Part shown: positions 1 to 7,712 of the stretch, piece after piece
Layout of the letters: every line of letters starts with the position of its first letter
How positions within the stretch are numbered: the first letter of the stretch is position 1
NCBI RefSeq assembly: GCF_016862895.1
Contig: NZ_BONV01000041.1
Coordinates: 1 to 64,000 of the forward strand
Source of the DNA: Planotetraspora kaengkrachanensis
GTDB lineage: Bacteria > Actinomycetota > Actinomycetes > Streptosporangiales > Streptosporangiaceae
DNA length: 64,000 nucleotides
Direction of reading: 5' to 3'
Program-made: the position numbers and the translations under genes
The notes under the pieces: model-generated
What the model saw: only the letters and a program-made list of their open reading frames with translations
The model's database searches: none
What the model was told of the DNA's origin: nothing

Positions 1-7
1 GCACACT

Positions 8-69
8 AGTGCCGCGTCAGACAACGTTTGCCCTATCACCTGGCTCGCCAGACGATGGAGCAAACGTTG
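8..69. repeat. Intergenic stem-loop and left copy of a 26-bp direct repeat
   Basis: CAACGTTTGC at 22-31 pairs perfectly with GCAAACGTTG at 60-69, giving a 10-bp stem with a 28-nt loop. The left part (8-33, AGTGCCGCGTCAG then ACAACGTTTGCCC) recurs at 1991-2016 with 22 of 26 matches, so the epimerase/XRE gene pair lies between two copies. It could serve as a terminator for the epimerase gene, which ends at 88 on the minus strand, or be a REP-like element. The function is inferred only. Confidence 0.5.
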
Positions 70-87
70 CCTGCCGGGCACTGGCTG

Positions 88-942
88 TCAGAGGGCTCCG
101 GCGTCCCGGGCGGCCCAGACGCTTGGATAGATGGGCCGGAAGCCGAGGTCCCGGCGGATCCGCTGGGTGGACATGATCCCGAACCACGGGTCGGGGTCGG
201 TCCGGGTGTGCATGTCGGCGGGCACCTCGACGCGGTTGAGTTGGTGCAGCTCAACCGCTGTGACGGGTGAGTCGTCGGCGATGTTGTAGATGGGGCTTGT
301 CACCGCCGGTGAGTACAGGAGGCGCATCAGCCCCTGGGCGATATCGACGTGATGAGCCATCTGCAGCCGCTGGGCGGGTGCCCAGTTCGCGGCCCAGCGC
401 AGCGACTGGGCGAGATGCGGGTCGCCGTCGCCGTAGACAAAGGGCAGCCGGCCGATGCGCACCTCCATTCCCTCCAGTGCCAGCAACTCCCGCTCGGCGG
501 CCGCCTTGGACTCCGGGTAGGCGCCCCACAGCTCGCCGCCGGGCCGGCTCTCGTCGTCCTCGGTCATCGGACGGCCTCGCCCCGAGCCGTACACGTTCCC
601 GGTGCTGACCTGCACGAATCGCCGCACGCCGGAGGCCAGCGCGGCCCGTCCCAACCCGACCGCCGCATCACGGTTGACGGCCCACGCCTCCTCGTCCGGC
701 ACTCCGCGGAAGGACGCGGCGACGTTCACGACCGCGTCCACCCCGGCCACCGCCTTGCCGAGGGCCTCCTCGTCCCGCAGATCACCGAGCATGACCTCGG
801 CACCCAGTTCCGCGAACCGCTCCGCGCGCGCCGCGTCGCGTACCAGGACCCGCACCCGCTCCTCCGCCTGGGTCTGCGCCAGCAGCCGCGGCACGAAGCG
901 CCGCCCGACCTGCCCCGTCGTACCCGTCACCAGTGTCAACAT
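88..942 (-). CDS. NAD-dependent epimerase/dehydratase (extended SDR)
   Basis: Predicted 284-aa cytosolic NAD(P)-binding Rossmann protein of the extended SDR family, acting on a nucleotide-sugar or another small carbonyl or alcohol substrate that cannot be named here. The N-terminus MLTLVTGTTGQVGRRF carries the TGxxGxxG dinucleotide-binding motif. A YPESKAAAE stretch near residue 155 supplies the catalytic Y-x-x-x-K. A longer reading to 972 is possible, but the ATG at 942 has GGAG close upstream and begins directly at the first beta strand, so it was preferred. It diverges from the XRE regulator at 1082, which probably controls it. Confidence 0.85.
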   Translation of the reverse strand: MLTLVTGTTGQVGRRFVPRLLAQTQAEERVRVLVRDAARAERFAELGAEVMLGDLRDEEALGKAVAGVDAVVNVAASFRGVPDEEAWAVNRDAAVGLGRAALASGVRRFVQVSTGNVYGSGRGRPMTEDDESRPGGELWGAYPESKAAAERELLALEGMEVRIGRLPFVYGDGDPHLAQSLRWAANWAPAQRLQMAHHVDIAQGLMRLLYSPAVTSPIYNIADDSPVTAVELHQLNRVEVPADMHTRTDPDPWFGIMSTQRIRRDLGFRPIYPSVWAARDAGAL

Positions 943-1081
943 GGTGTATCTCCTCACGATCTGATGCTCCACGGTCTGGCGCCACTACTGTGGGGTCGGA
1001 CCGGGATGAACGGGAGAGACCTTCCGATCATGGGACCGTCAGTCCCTGGATCCGCCGGGCGATCGGGGCCACCCTGGAGGG

Positions 1082-1951
1082 GTGAACCGCGCCGAACTCG
1101 CCGACTTCCTGCGCCGCGCACGCACCCGCCTCCACCCCTCAGACGTGGGTCTGGTGGCCGGCCCCCGGCGGCGCACCCTGGGTCTGCGGCGCGAGGAGGT
1201 GGCATCGCTGGCCGGCATGTCGACCGACTACTACACGCGCCTCGAACAGTCCCGGGGCCCACACCCGTCTCGTCAGATGCTGACGGCGTTGGCCCGCGCC
1301 CTGCGTCTGACGGGCGACGAACGGGCCCACTTGTTCCACCTGGCTGACGAGGAGCCGCCACGCCACGAGGTCCCGTCCGGCCACGTCCGCCCCGGCCTCC
1401 TCCTCGTCCTGGACCGCCTGTATGACGCGCCCGCCTCGGTGGTCACCGACCTGGGCGATGTCCTGGCGCAGAACGCGCTGTCGAAGGCACTCTCCGGCGA
1501 CGCCTCGGCCCGCCCGCCGAGGGACCGCAACCTGCTCCGCCGCTACTTCCTCGACCCGACGGCGCGCGAAATCGTCCCTCCGGAAGACCGCGAGGAGCAC
1601 GCGCGCGTGCATGTGGCGAACCTGCGCGCGGTGGCGGCATCCCGCCCGGCCGACCCCGCGCCCGCCGCCCTGGTTGCCGAATTGCGCACAGCCAGTGCCG
1701 AGTTCGCGACTCTCTGGGACGAACACGAGGTGGCGGTACGCCGAGCGACCACGAAACGCTTCCGGCACCCCGTGGTCGGCCTCCTGGAACTGGACTGCGA
1801 AATCCTCCTCAACGACGAGAGCCACCATCTCCTCGTCCTCCACACGGCTCGCCCGGGCACGGAATCCCACGAACGACTCCGACTCCTGCGGGTGGTGGGC
1901 CTGCAGGACATGACACCGAGCGGGTCCGTCAGGGCGCCGAACGAGCCCTGA
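1082..1951 (+). CDS. XRE-family regulator with MmyB-like ligand domain
   Basis: 289-aa DNA-binding protein. Residues 1-80 form a Cro/CI helix-turn-helix (RREEVASLAGMSTDYYTRLEQ), and the remainder resembles the MmyB PAS-like ligand-binding domain (Tyr-rich, ending HTARPGTESHERLRLL). Such proteins in actinomycetes usually sit divergent from an SDR or oxidoreductase gene that they control, matching the arrangement here with the epimerase at 88-942. The start is GTG. The gap to the epimerase start is about 140 bp and should hold both promoters. Confidence 0.88.
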   Translation: MNRAELADFLRRARTRLHPSDVGLVAGPRRRTLGLRREEVASLAGMSTDYYTRLEQSRGPHPSRQMLTALARALRLTGDERAHLFHLADEEPPRHEVPSGHVRPGLLLVLDRLYDAPASVVTDLGDVLAQNALSKALSGDASARPPRDRNLLRRYFLDPTAREIVPPEDREEHARVHVANLRAVAASRPADPAPAALVAELRTASAEFATLWDEHEVAVRRATTKRFRHPVVGLLELDCEILLNDESHHLLVLHTARPGTESHERLRLLRVVGLQDMTPSGSVRAPNEP

Positions 1952-1990
1952 CGGCACGGACCCGTCTCCCGCGATCGAGCGCACGGTGCC

Positions 1991-2016
1991 AGTGCCGTGT
2001 CAGGCCACGTTTGCCT
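1991..2016. repeat. Right copy of the 26-bp direct repeat
   Basis: AGTGCCGTGTCAGGCCACGT followed by TTGCCT matches 8-33 at 22 of 26 positions. It lies 40 bp past the XRE stop codon. Unlike the left copy it has no clear complementary arm. The pair brackets a 2-kb two-gene module, which suggests a repeat-mediated insertion or an intergenic element family. Confidence 0.5.
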
Positions 2017-2072
2017 TCTTGACGATGCGCCGTCGGCGGGGGCCGTCCTCCAATCGTGCGCATCGCAGCCCT

Positions 2073-2405
2073 TCAGGCTTTGGAGTCGAGCAGATTGTGG
2101 CTGAGGGAATGGTCGAAGCCGAGGATCGACAGCACACGATCGACCTGTGGTGTCAGATTCACCAGGGTTATCGTGCCGCCGTCCTTTTCCAGCCGCTCCT
2201 TGGCGTGCAGCAACGCCCGGAGGCCTGAGCAATCCATGAAACGTACTCCGCTCATGTCCACCTCCAGCCGTGAGACCTGCGCCTCTTGAAGGGCTGCGTC
2301 AAGGATGTGCTGTAGGTGGTCGGCGGTGGCTATGTCGATCTCGCCGCGCACCCGGACGGTGACCTGTTGGTGAGCGGGCTCGACTGTGACGTTCAGCAAC
2401 TCCAT
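2073..2405 (-). CDS. STAS-domain anti-anti-sigma factor (anti-sigma factor antagonist)
   Basis: 110-aa single STAS domain of SpoIIAA/RsbV type. These small cytosolic proteins bind an anti-sigma kinase and are switched off by serine phosphorylation. Ser60 in the DCSGLRALL segment is at the conserved phosphorylation position. No anti-sigma kinase or sigma-B-type sigma factor is adjacent; the histidine kinase at 4.2-6.2 kb is of a different type. It reads as a stand-alone unit with a GGAGG-like site ahead of the ATG. Confidence 0.88.
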   Translation of the reverse strand: MELLNVTVEPAHQQVTVRVRGEIDIATADHLQHILDAALQEAQVSRLEVDMSGVRFMDCSGLRALLHAKERLEKDGGTITLVNLTPQVDRVLSILGFDHSLSHNLLDSKA

Positions 2406-2684
2406 GATTCACCTCCCAGGTCAGCTGAATGTGACTGCCGGGAATGGCACCTTGATACCAGATTGCAGTTCGGCCTTTTGTATGAGCAAAACCAAGAAGG
2501 CGTAATGCCCTTATTGCAGCGTCACGCTGCACCGCGACGGCTACTGGTAGAGGGTCAATAACCGCTACGCGTCCGGCATGGCCCATATGGCGGCCCGCGG
2601 GGTGACGACCTGGATCCCGGCGCCCAACGCGAATATTGCCCTGCGGTGGTATCGACCGGGGGGCTCGTTGAGTCCTATGGAGGT
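2406..2684. other. Gene-free stretch upstream of the STAS gene
   Basis: About 280 bp with no convincing gene. The first 120 bp are less GC-rich and probably hold the promoter of the minus-strand STAS gene. Around 2570-2640 a plus-strand reading (MAHMAARGVTTWIPAPN) has protein-like composition but no start or ribosome site, so it may be a relic. Confidence 0.4.
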
Positions 2685-2786
2685 ATGGAGCTCGCGCTAG
2701 TAGGTGTCTTCGTGATCGTGGTGGTGATCCTGCCCGTGCTCTTGGTTTACATCAACGCGCGCCGTCGTCAGGGTTCGCGTCGTTGA
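2685..2786 (+). CDS. Candidate 33-aa single-pass membrane miniprotein
   Basis: Translation gives MELALVGVFVIVVVILPVLL, then VYINARRRQGSRR, followed by TGA. Residues 3-23 form one strongly hydrophobic helix followed by five arginines, the inside-positive pattern of an N-out/C-in small membrane protein. GGAGG lies almost directly against the ATG, which is a tight spacing. It is below the usual annotation cut-off. No partner is obvious; the SDR gene at 2966 is convergent. Confidence 0.45.
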   Translation: MELALVGVFVIVVVILPVLLVYINARRRQGSRR

Positions 2787-2965
2787 TGATGGGAGGCAGG
2801 GCGGTGAGGGGCGGACCGGGCTGCCCGTGCCGGTCCTGCGCCGTCGCCGGCGCCGTGGCGTGGGACGGCTGCGACGACCCCTGCACCAGCGAGGGGTGAC
2901 TAGCAACTATGGCCAGCCCGGACACCGCGATGAGCCGGGCGCGACGTGGGCTCACTGGCTGGTGA

Positions 2966-3874
2966 TCATCCGTTGAGCGTTGCTTTGAGCGCGTAGTCCC
3001 AGAGGCGGTCGGCAACGGCCGGGTCGACCGCCCAGTCCGCTACGCCGCCGGTCGCGTCCGGGCCGCCCGGCACTACCCCTTCTTCCTGGTTGTCCAAGAA
3101 GTAGCGGCCGGTCACACCGTCGAGCAGCGGCGACGCGGCAAGCAGCACCGAGGTGGCAGCGCCCTGCTCCGGGGTCTTGTAGTAGTCCGGGGTCAGGAGG
3201 TTTCCCTCATCGTCCATCGCGCCAAACGCCCGCATGGTTGCATCGTCGAGATGCCGCTGCAGGTTGGTGTGGATGTAGCCGGGGCTCAGCGAATTCGCGG
3301 TGACGCCGTCGGCGGCCCAGCGCCGGGCCACGCCGACGACGAGCAGGACTTCGGCCGTCTTCGACTGCCCGTACGCGGCCCATGGGTCGTACGGGCGTCG
3401 CTCGAAGTGCGGGTCGTCGAAGTCGAACGGCACGCCCAGATGAGCGCCGGAACTCACCGTGACCACCCGCGCGTCGCCAGCCTGCCGCAGGTTCTCGTAC
3501 AGGCCGGTCACCAGCGCGAAATGACCGAGGAAGTTCGTCGCCAACTGCAGCTCCCAGCCGTTGGCGGCGACCTGGCGGGTGGGTACCGCCATGATCCCGG
3601 CGTTCGCGACGATCGCGTGCACCGGCCCGGACCAGCCGGCCACAAATGCGCGCACCGAGCCGAGGTCGCTCAAGTCCAGGGCCCGCTCGCCGCTGGCGGG
3701 GTTGCGCGTCGCCACGGTAACCTCGGCCCCCGCGCCCCGCAGAGCCCGGACGGTCTCCAGGCCGATCCCGGAGGCACCGCCGGTGACGATGATCCGTCGC
3801 CCGGTGAGGTCGACGCCAGCGAGGACCTCCGCAGCCGTGGCCTTGGCGTTGAACGGAGTGCTGATAAGTGTCAT
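2966..3874 (-). CDS. Short-chain dehydrogenase/reductase (retinol-dehydrogenase-like)
   Basis: 302-aa classical SDR oxidoreductase using NAD(P). The TGGASGIG cofactor motif lies near residue 34, NAG near residue 95 (VANAGIMAVP) and the catalytic YGQSK near residue 170. Length and the long C-terminal tail fit the retinol/WW-domain oxidoreductase-like group; the substrate is unknown. The ATG at 3874 was chosen because AGGGG precedes it and the 25 extra upstream codons look non-homologous. It is preceded by an integrase relic on the same strand, so the present promoter may derive from that DNA. Confidence 0.85.
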   Translation of the reverse strand: MTLISTPFNAKATAAEVLAGVDLTGRRIIVTGGASGIGLETVRALRGAGAEVTVATRNPASGERALDLSDLGSVRAFVAGWSGPVHAIVANAGIMAVPTRQVAANGWELQLATNFLGHFALVTGLYENLRQAGDARVVTVSSGAHLGVPFDFDDPHFERRPYDPWAAYGQSKTAEVLLVVGVARRWAADGVTANSLSPGYIHTNLQRHLDDATMRAFGAMDDEGNLLTPDYYKTPEQGAATSVLLAASPLLDGVTGRYFLDNQEEGVVPGGPDATGGVADWAVDPAVADRLWDYALKATLNG

Positions 3875-3949
3875 GACCCCTACGGTAGGAACCGGAGTCT
3901 GGACGTGGAATGCTGCAGCCTCCGGCATAGTTGCGCGAGCGTCCGGCAA

Positions 3950-4215
3950 GCCGATCCAGTGGCGCCGGAGCCGGCCGCGATCGTGTTGCCCGTGTGCCGG
4001 AGATCATGGAAGTGGAGACCGAGGAAGCCGATCTTCCTTGTGTTCTCGTCCCACTTGGCAGCACGCCGGAAGTTGCTGCGCCGCAGGATGCCGCCGCGGG
4101 CTCCGGTGAAGATCAGCGCGTCGCCTTCTGGGTCGGTGAACTTGTCGAGGTGCACGCATGTCCGAAGTCCCGCGCCTGTGCTCTGGTTCTGTGCAGAGCC
4201 ACCCGAGCCCGGCGA
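3950..4215 (-). pseudogene. Tyrosine recombinase (phage-type integrase) C-terminal fragment
   Basis: The minus-strand reading contains DALIFTGARGGILRRSNF and then LHFHDLRHTGNTIAAGSGA, the box II H-x-L-R-H signature of tyrosine recombinases. About 85 residues remain. The N-terminal core-binding domain, the first catalytic Arg region and the C-terminal Tyr segment are absent; after the LRHT box the reading degenerates into unrelated sequence. This is a remnant of an integrated element. No tRNA or attachment site was seen beside it. Confidence 0.75.
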
Positions 4216-6198
4216 TCAGGCCAGCAGGGACATGCGCAGTACCAGACACGTTCCTTGGCCCGGGTCCTCGACCGTCAGGGTTCCTTGGTGGGCGTGGGCG
4301 ATCTCGCGGCTGATGGCCAGGCCGAGGCCGGTGCCTTTCGGATCGCGGGCGCGTGATTCCGGCAGCCGGGCGAAGCGTTCGAAGATGAGCTCGCGGTGGT
4401 CGGGAGCGACACCGGCGCCGTCGTCGAAGACCACCAAAACTGCGGTGTCGTCCTCGGCCCGGACGACAACGGTGACGCCGGTGGCGGCGTGGCGCTGAGC
4501 GTTGTTCAGAAGGTTGGTCAAGAGCCTGGACAGCAGCAGCCGGTCGCCGGAGACGAACACGCCCGGCGCCAGGTCGGTGCGGATCGGGACGCGGCCCGGA
4601 GTGCGGTGCTGCAGCTCGGTGCGGACGAACTCAGCCAGATCGGTGCGCTGGCGCTGCGCCGGTCGGTCGGCGTCCAGGCGGGCCAGGATGAGGATGTCCT
4701 CGGCGATCGCCTGCTGGCGTTCGACGTCGTTGAGCAGGTCTTTGGCCATGCACGGCCAGTCGACCGCGTCCGGGTCCATCAGCGCTTCCTCCAGGCGCAG
4801 GCGGACGCCGGTGATCGGGGTGCGCAGGTCGTGCGAGGCGTCGGAGGTGAAGCGCCGCTCGCGCTGCACGGCCGCCTCAAGCAGCTCCAGGTTGTGGTTC
4901 ACGATCGTGTACTGGCGTGCGTTGTCCAGGCTCAGCGCGGCCCGCGTGACCAGTTCCTCGGCCAGCAGCAGGTCGTCCCTGGTGAACGGCGCGGGGTTGG
5001 AGGTGCGCGCGAACGTCGCGACGCCGAGCACGTCGCCGCGCGCCTCCAGCGGAATGACGATCAGCGAGTGCATGCCGATGGCGTGGACGGGCCCCGCCCG
5101 GTCGGGGTCCAGATCCAGCCAGGTACCGGGCGAAGTGTCCAGCACGGGCTCGAAGTGCGGCCGGCGCGAGTGCAGGACCTCCGTGAACAGGGATCGCGGT
5201 GGCACGAACACGGTCTCCGTGCGCTCCCAGAGCGACTCGGGCGCCCCGTCGTGCACCGAGGCCACGCCGGCCCGCCGGAAGCCGGGGCTGCTAGTCACGG
5301 CCAGCCGCTGCAGCGGCTCTGTGCCGGGCAGCATCGCCTCCGGCAAATCGACGGTCACGTAGTCGGCGACGACCGGAATGGACAGTTCGGCCAGCTCCTG
5401 CGCGGTTTTCATGACGTCCAGCGTGCTGCCGAGCCGGACGCTGGCCTCGCGCAGCAGGCCGAGGTGATCCCGCGCCTTGCTGTTGCTGAAATCCAGGGCC
5501 ACCGAGCACACGCCCAGCGGCCGGCCGTCCGCGCCCTCCAAAGGCAACAGCGAGATGGACAGCGCGCGCTCCTGACTCCCGTGGAACCAGCGGGCCTCAC
5601 GGTCGATCGTGGGCCGGCTGTCGGCGAGCACCTCGCGCATCGCGTCCTGCACCGCTTCCGTGTCGATCCCCGCGATGACCTCGGTCAGGGAGCGGCCGAT
5701 CCGGTAGTACGGGTAGCCGTCGCTGAGCTGCTCGGCCGCCTCGTTGAACCAGACGCAGCGCAGGTTCTTGTCCCAGATGGCCATGGCGACGGGGAAGCTG
5801 CTGATGAGCGACTCCAGCAGGGCGCCGGTGCCGGTGGACAGGTCGATGGCGGCCGGGATCGCCGACACCAGCCAGGATTCCTGCCGGCTCCCGGCGTCGT
5901 CGCCCAGAGTGAGCGGGGCGGCCTCGGCGCGCACGATGACCACCTCGCCGTCCCGCCGCAGCATCTCCATCAATCCCGTCCGGGGCAGGTGCGCGCCGGG
6001 CCGTTCACCGTCGCGGTCGTGGCCGTCGGGCGGGAGGAGCGAACCGATGGGGCGGCCGAGGATGTCGGCGGCGGGGTAGCCGGTGAGCTCCTCGGCGGCC
6101 TGGGTCCAGCCGATCACCGTGCCGGCGCCGTCGACGACGGCGACCGCTGGGGTCGTCCCTCCACGGACGCTGCTGGTTGCTTTCATGCCATCACCCAT
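4216..6198 (-). CDS. Multidomain sensor histidine kinase (PAS-PAS-GAF-HisKA-HATPase)
   Basis: 660-aa apparently soluble kinase with no transmembrane segment, so the signal is probably cytoplasmic or redox/ligand-derived. Order: PAS about 15-115 (VDGAGTVIGWTQAAEELTGY), a second PAS about 125-240 (AIWDKNLRCVWFNEAAEQLS), GAF about 255-440, HisKA with the H-box SDASHDLRTPITG (phospho-acceptor His456), then HATPase_c with N-box NLLNNAQRHA, G1 DDGAGV and G2 GTGLGLAIS. It ends immediately after the ATPase domain. No response regulator is adjacent, so it is an orphan kinase. A start 12 nt further in (6186) is equally possible. Confidence 0.9.
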   Translation of the reverse strand: MGDGMKATSSVRGGTTPAVAVVDGAGTVIGWTQAAEELTGYPAADILGRPIGSLLPPDGHDRDGERPGAHLPRTGLMEMLRRDGEVVIVRAEAAPLTLGDDAGSRQESWLVSAIPAAIDLSTGTGALLESLISSFPVAMAIWDKNLRCVWFNEAAEQLSDGYPYYRIGRSLTEVIAGIDTEAVQDAMREVLADSRPTIDREARWFHGSQERALSISLLPLEGADGRPLGVCSVALDFSNSKARDHLGLLREASVRLGSTLDVMKTAQELAELSIPVVADYVTVDLPEAMLPGTEPLQRLAVTSSPGFRRAGVASVHDGAPESLWERTETVFVPPRSLFTEVLHSRRPHFEPVLDTSPGTWLDLDPDRAGPVHAIGMHSLIVIPLEARGDVLGVATFARTSNPAPFTRDDLLLAEELVTRAALSLDNARQYTIVNHNLELLEAAVQRERRFTSDASHDLRTPITGVRLRLEEALMDPDAVDWPCMAKDLLNDVERQQAIAEDILILARLDADRPAQRQRTDLAEFVRTELQHRTPGRVPIRTDLAPGVFVSGDRLLLSRLLTNLLNNAQRHAATGVTVVVRAEDDTAVLVVFDDGAGVAPDHRELIFERFARLPESRARDPKGTGLGLAISREIAHAHQGTLTVEDPGQGTCLVLRMSLLA

Positions 6199-6344
6199 CT
6201 CTGGTGGGGGACGAGTTCGCTTCCAGAATTTGCCAGAATAGTCGCGCCTACCTGCAGTTATTTAACCTTTAACCAGGCTTTGTCGTGACATTACGGCTAT
6301 ACGGTGCGGAGACGTAAGAGTTTCGCCACAGCCCCGCCCAGGGC
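6199..6344. promoter_or_regulatory. AT-richer leader upstream of the orphan kinase
   Basis: The 145 bp before the kinase start are markedly less GC-rich than the surroundings (for example TTATTTAACCTTTAACC near 6260) and contain no gene. This is the probable promoter region of the kinase. No palindromic operator stood out. Confidence 0.4.
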
Positions 6345-6875
6345 CGGGGGTCCGCTCAGAGCCGGGGATCTAGTACTACAGCTTGATTTCGTGATGTCTG
6401 AGCCAGCGTTTCCAGTAGTGGCTGCTGCGGGCGCGTGTCTGGTGCTGGCATCTGCGGTGTGACCAGGCGAGGGCCAAGTCCAGTGGTCGGGAGATGGCGT
6501 GGGTCAGGTGTGCCAGGAGACGGCGGATCTCCGCTGGCGTGAGGCGGACCAGGCCGCGGCTGCTTTTGGGGCTGTGGCTGCGGTGACGGCGAGGTAGGCG
6601 CGAGCGAGCATGGCCAGGGTGATGTGGCGGTGCCAGGCGTCGTACCGTCTGACCTGGTAGTGGTCGAGGCCGGTCTCGTTCTTGGCGGCCTGGAAGCACT
6701 CTTCGATTGCCCAGCGCGCCCCGGCGATACGGATGAGGTCGTCGACGGTGCTGCCGGTGGGGGCCGTGGCACAGGTAGTAAGCCGGTTCCATAAGAAACC
6801 CGGAAGATCCACAGGGGGAGACATGCTGACGATGCGTACACGCCTAAGAGCATTCAGTTAAGCCGCGGACCCCCG
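6345..6875. repeat. 11-bp inverted repeat bracketing the IS701-like relic
   Basis: CGGGGGTCCGC at 6345-6355 is the exact reverse complement of GCGGACCCCCG at 6865-6875. The relic lies between the arms and the right arm is followed by TTTT. The simplest reading is that an insertion sequence landed in the loop of a terminator hairpin serving the minus-strand XRE-cupin gene at 6997-7605. An alternative is that the arms are part of the element itself. Confidence 0.45.
6366..6830 (-). pseudogene. IS701-like (DDE) transposase C-terminal remnant
   Basis: Three minus-strand frames must be joined: PAYYLCHGP, then DDLIRIAGARWAIEECFQAA continuing into DHYQVRRYDAWHRHITLAML, then LTPAEIRRLLAHL to the stop at 6376. 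The ARW.IEE.F..AK block and the downstream RRYDAW.RHITL block are characteristic of IS701-type transposases from streptomycetes. At least two frameshifts, plus loss of the N-terminal half, make it inactive. AGTACTACAGCTTG just outside the stop codon looks like the terminal repeat of that family. The opposite end was not recognised. Confidence 0.8.
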
Positions 6876-6996
6876 TTTTGCATGGGTTCATCGGACGCGT
6901 CGGCTGCCTGTCGTCAAACGATCGTTTCTCGACAGGCGGCGAGCAGCCGCCTGTACGAGTTCTCAGCCCCCTCTGCCTGGGGGCGCTCCGGTCGTG

Positions 6997-7605
6997 TCAC
7001 TCGGAACCTGTCGCGGTGTCCTGGGGTCGTACCGTTCGGGCGCGGAGGTGTGCGCGCTCTCCCTGGTGGCCCAGGAGGCTGAGAATTTCGACGGGGTTGT
7101 CGTCGGCGTTGCCGAACCAGTGGGGGGTGCGGGTGTCGAATTCGGCGGCTTCACCGGGCCCCATGACCAGATCGTTGTCGCCCAGGACCAGGCGGAGGCG
7201 TCCGTCGAGGACGTAGATCCATTCGTAGCCCTCGTGGCTGGACTGCTCGGGCTCGGGCGAGCGCATTCTGGGAGAGATGATCAATTTGTAGGCCTGGAGG
7301 CTTCCTGCCCGCCGGGTGAGGGGCAGCATGGTCATGCCGTGGCGGGTGACGGGTTTGAGATGCAGGCGCGGGTCGCCGGTCTGCGGAGCTCCGATGAGCT
7401 CGCTGATGTCCACGCGCAGCTCGCGTGCCAGGGGAAGCAGCAGTTCCAGGGTGGGGCGGCGCTGACCTGATTCCAGTCGAGACAGCGTGCTCAGCGAGAT
7501 CCCGGTGGCGTTGGCCAGGAAGGTCAACGAGAGGTCGCGCTGTGTGCGCAGCCCCTTCAGGCGGGGGCCGACGGCCGCCATCGTCGACGCGGTCTCATCA
7601 TCCAC
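6997..7605 (-). CDS. XRE-family regulator with cupin domain
   Basis: 202-aa regulator. Residues 10-65 carry the helix-turn-helix (LANATGISLSTLSRLESGQ), and residues 120-190 form a cupin_2 barrel (SHEGYEWIYVLDGRLRLVLGD...GPGEAAEFDTRTPHWF) that normally binds a small effector or metal. The start is GTG. It faces the MFS transporter at 7713 across 107 bp, so it is the obvious candidate repressor of the MFS/methyltransferase/SDR operon and of itself. The downstream sequence is interrupted by the IS701-like relic. Confidence 0.88.
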   Translation of the reverse strand: MDDETASTMAAVGPRLKGLRTQRDLSLTFLANATGISLSTLSRLESGQRRPTLELLLPLARELRVDISELIGAPQTGDPRLHLKPVTRHGMTMLPLTRRAGSLQAYKLIISPRMRSPEPEQSSHEGYEWIYVLDGRLRLVLGDNDLVMGPGEAAEFDTRTPHWFGNADDNPVEILSLLGHQGERAHLRARTVRPQDTATGSE

Positions 7606-7712
7606 GCCTCAATCTTGCCACCGCAGCAAGGATCTTTGCGCATCGGGTCTGGCGGACCAATAGTGGCGGCAGATGCCCCGATGTACGGGCGAACGAGGAC
7701 AGGGGATGCGTA

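Noticed and set aside
349-1347. Long plus-strand open reading of 332 codons opposite the epimerase gene
   Set aside because: It overlaps the clearly conserved epimerase and XRE genes, has Arg/Pro/His-rich random composition and no domain; it is a GC-bias shadow frame.
3880-4215. Functional integrase with a nearby attachment site
   Set aside because: Only about 85 residues around the LRHT box are left, the Tyr region is gone and no tRNA or repeat pair was seen.
3251-4498. Plus-strand 415-codon reading over SDR and integrase relic
   Set aside because: Antisense to a complete SDR; no domain and no ribosome site.
4396-6288. Plus-strand 630-codon reading opposite the histidine kinase
   Set aside because: It is a complementary frame of a gene with complete kinase motifs and has low-complexity Gln/Arg/Val composition.
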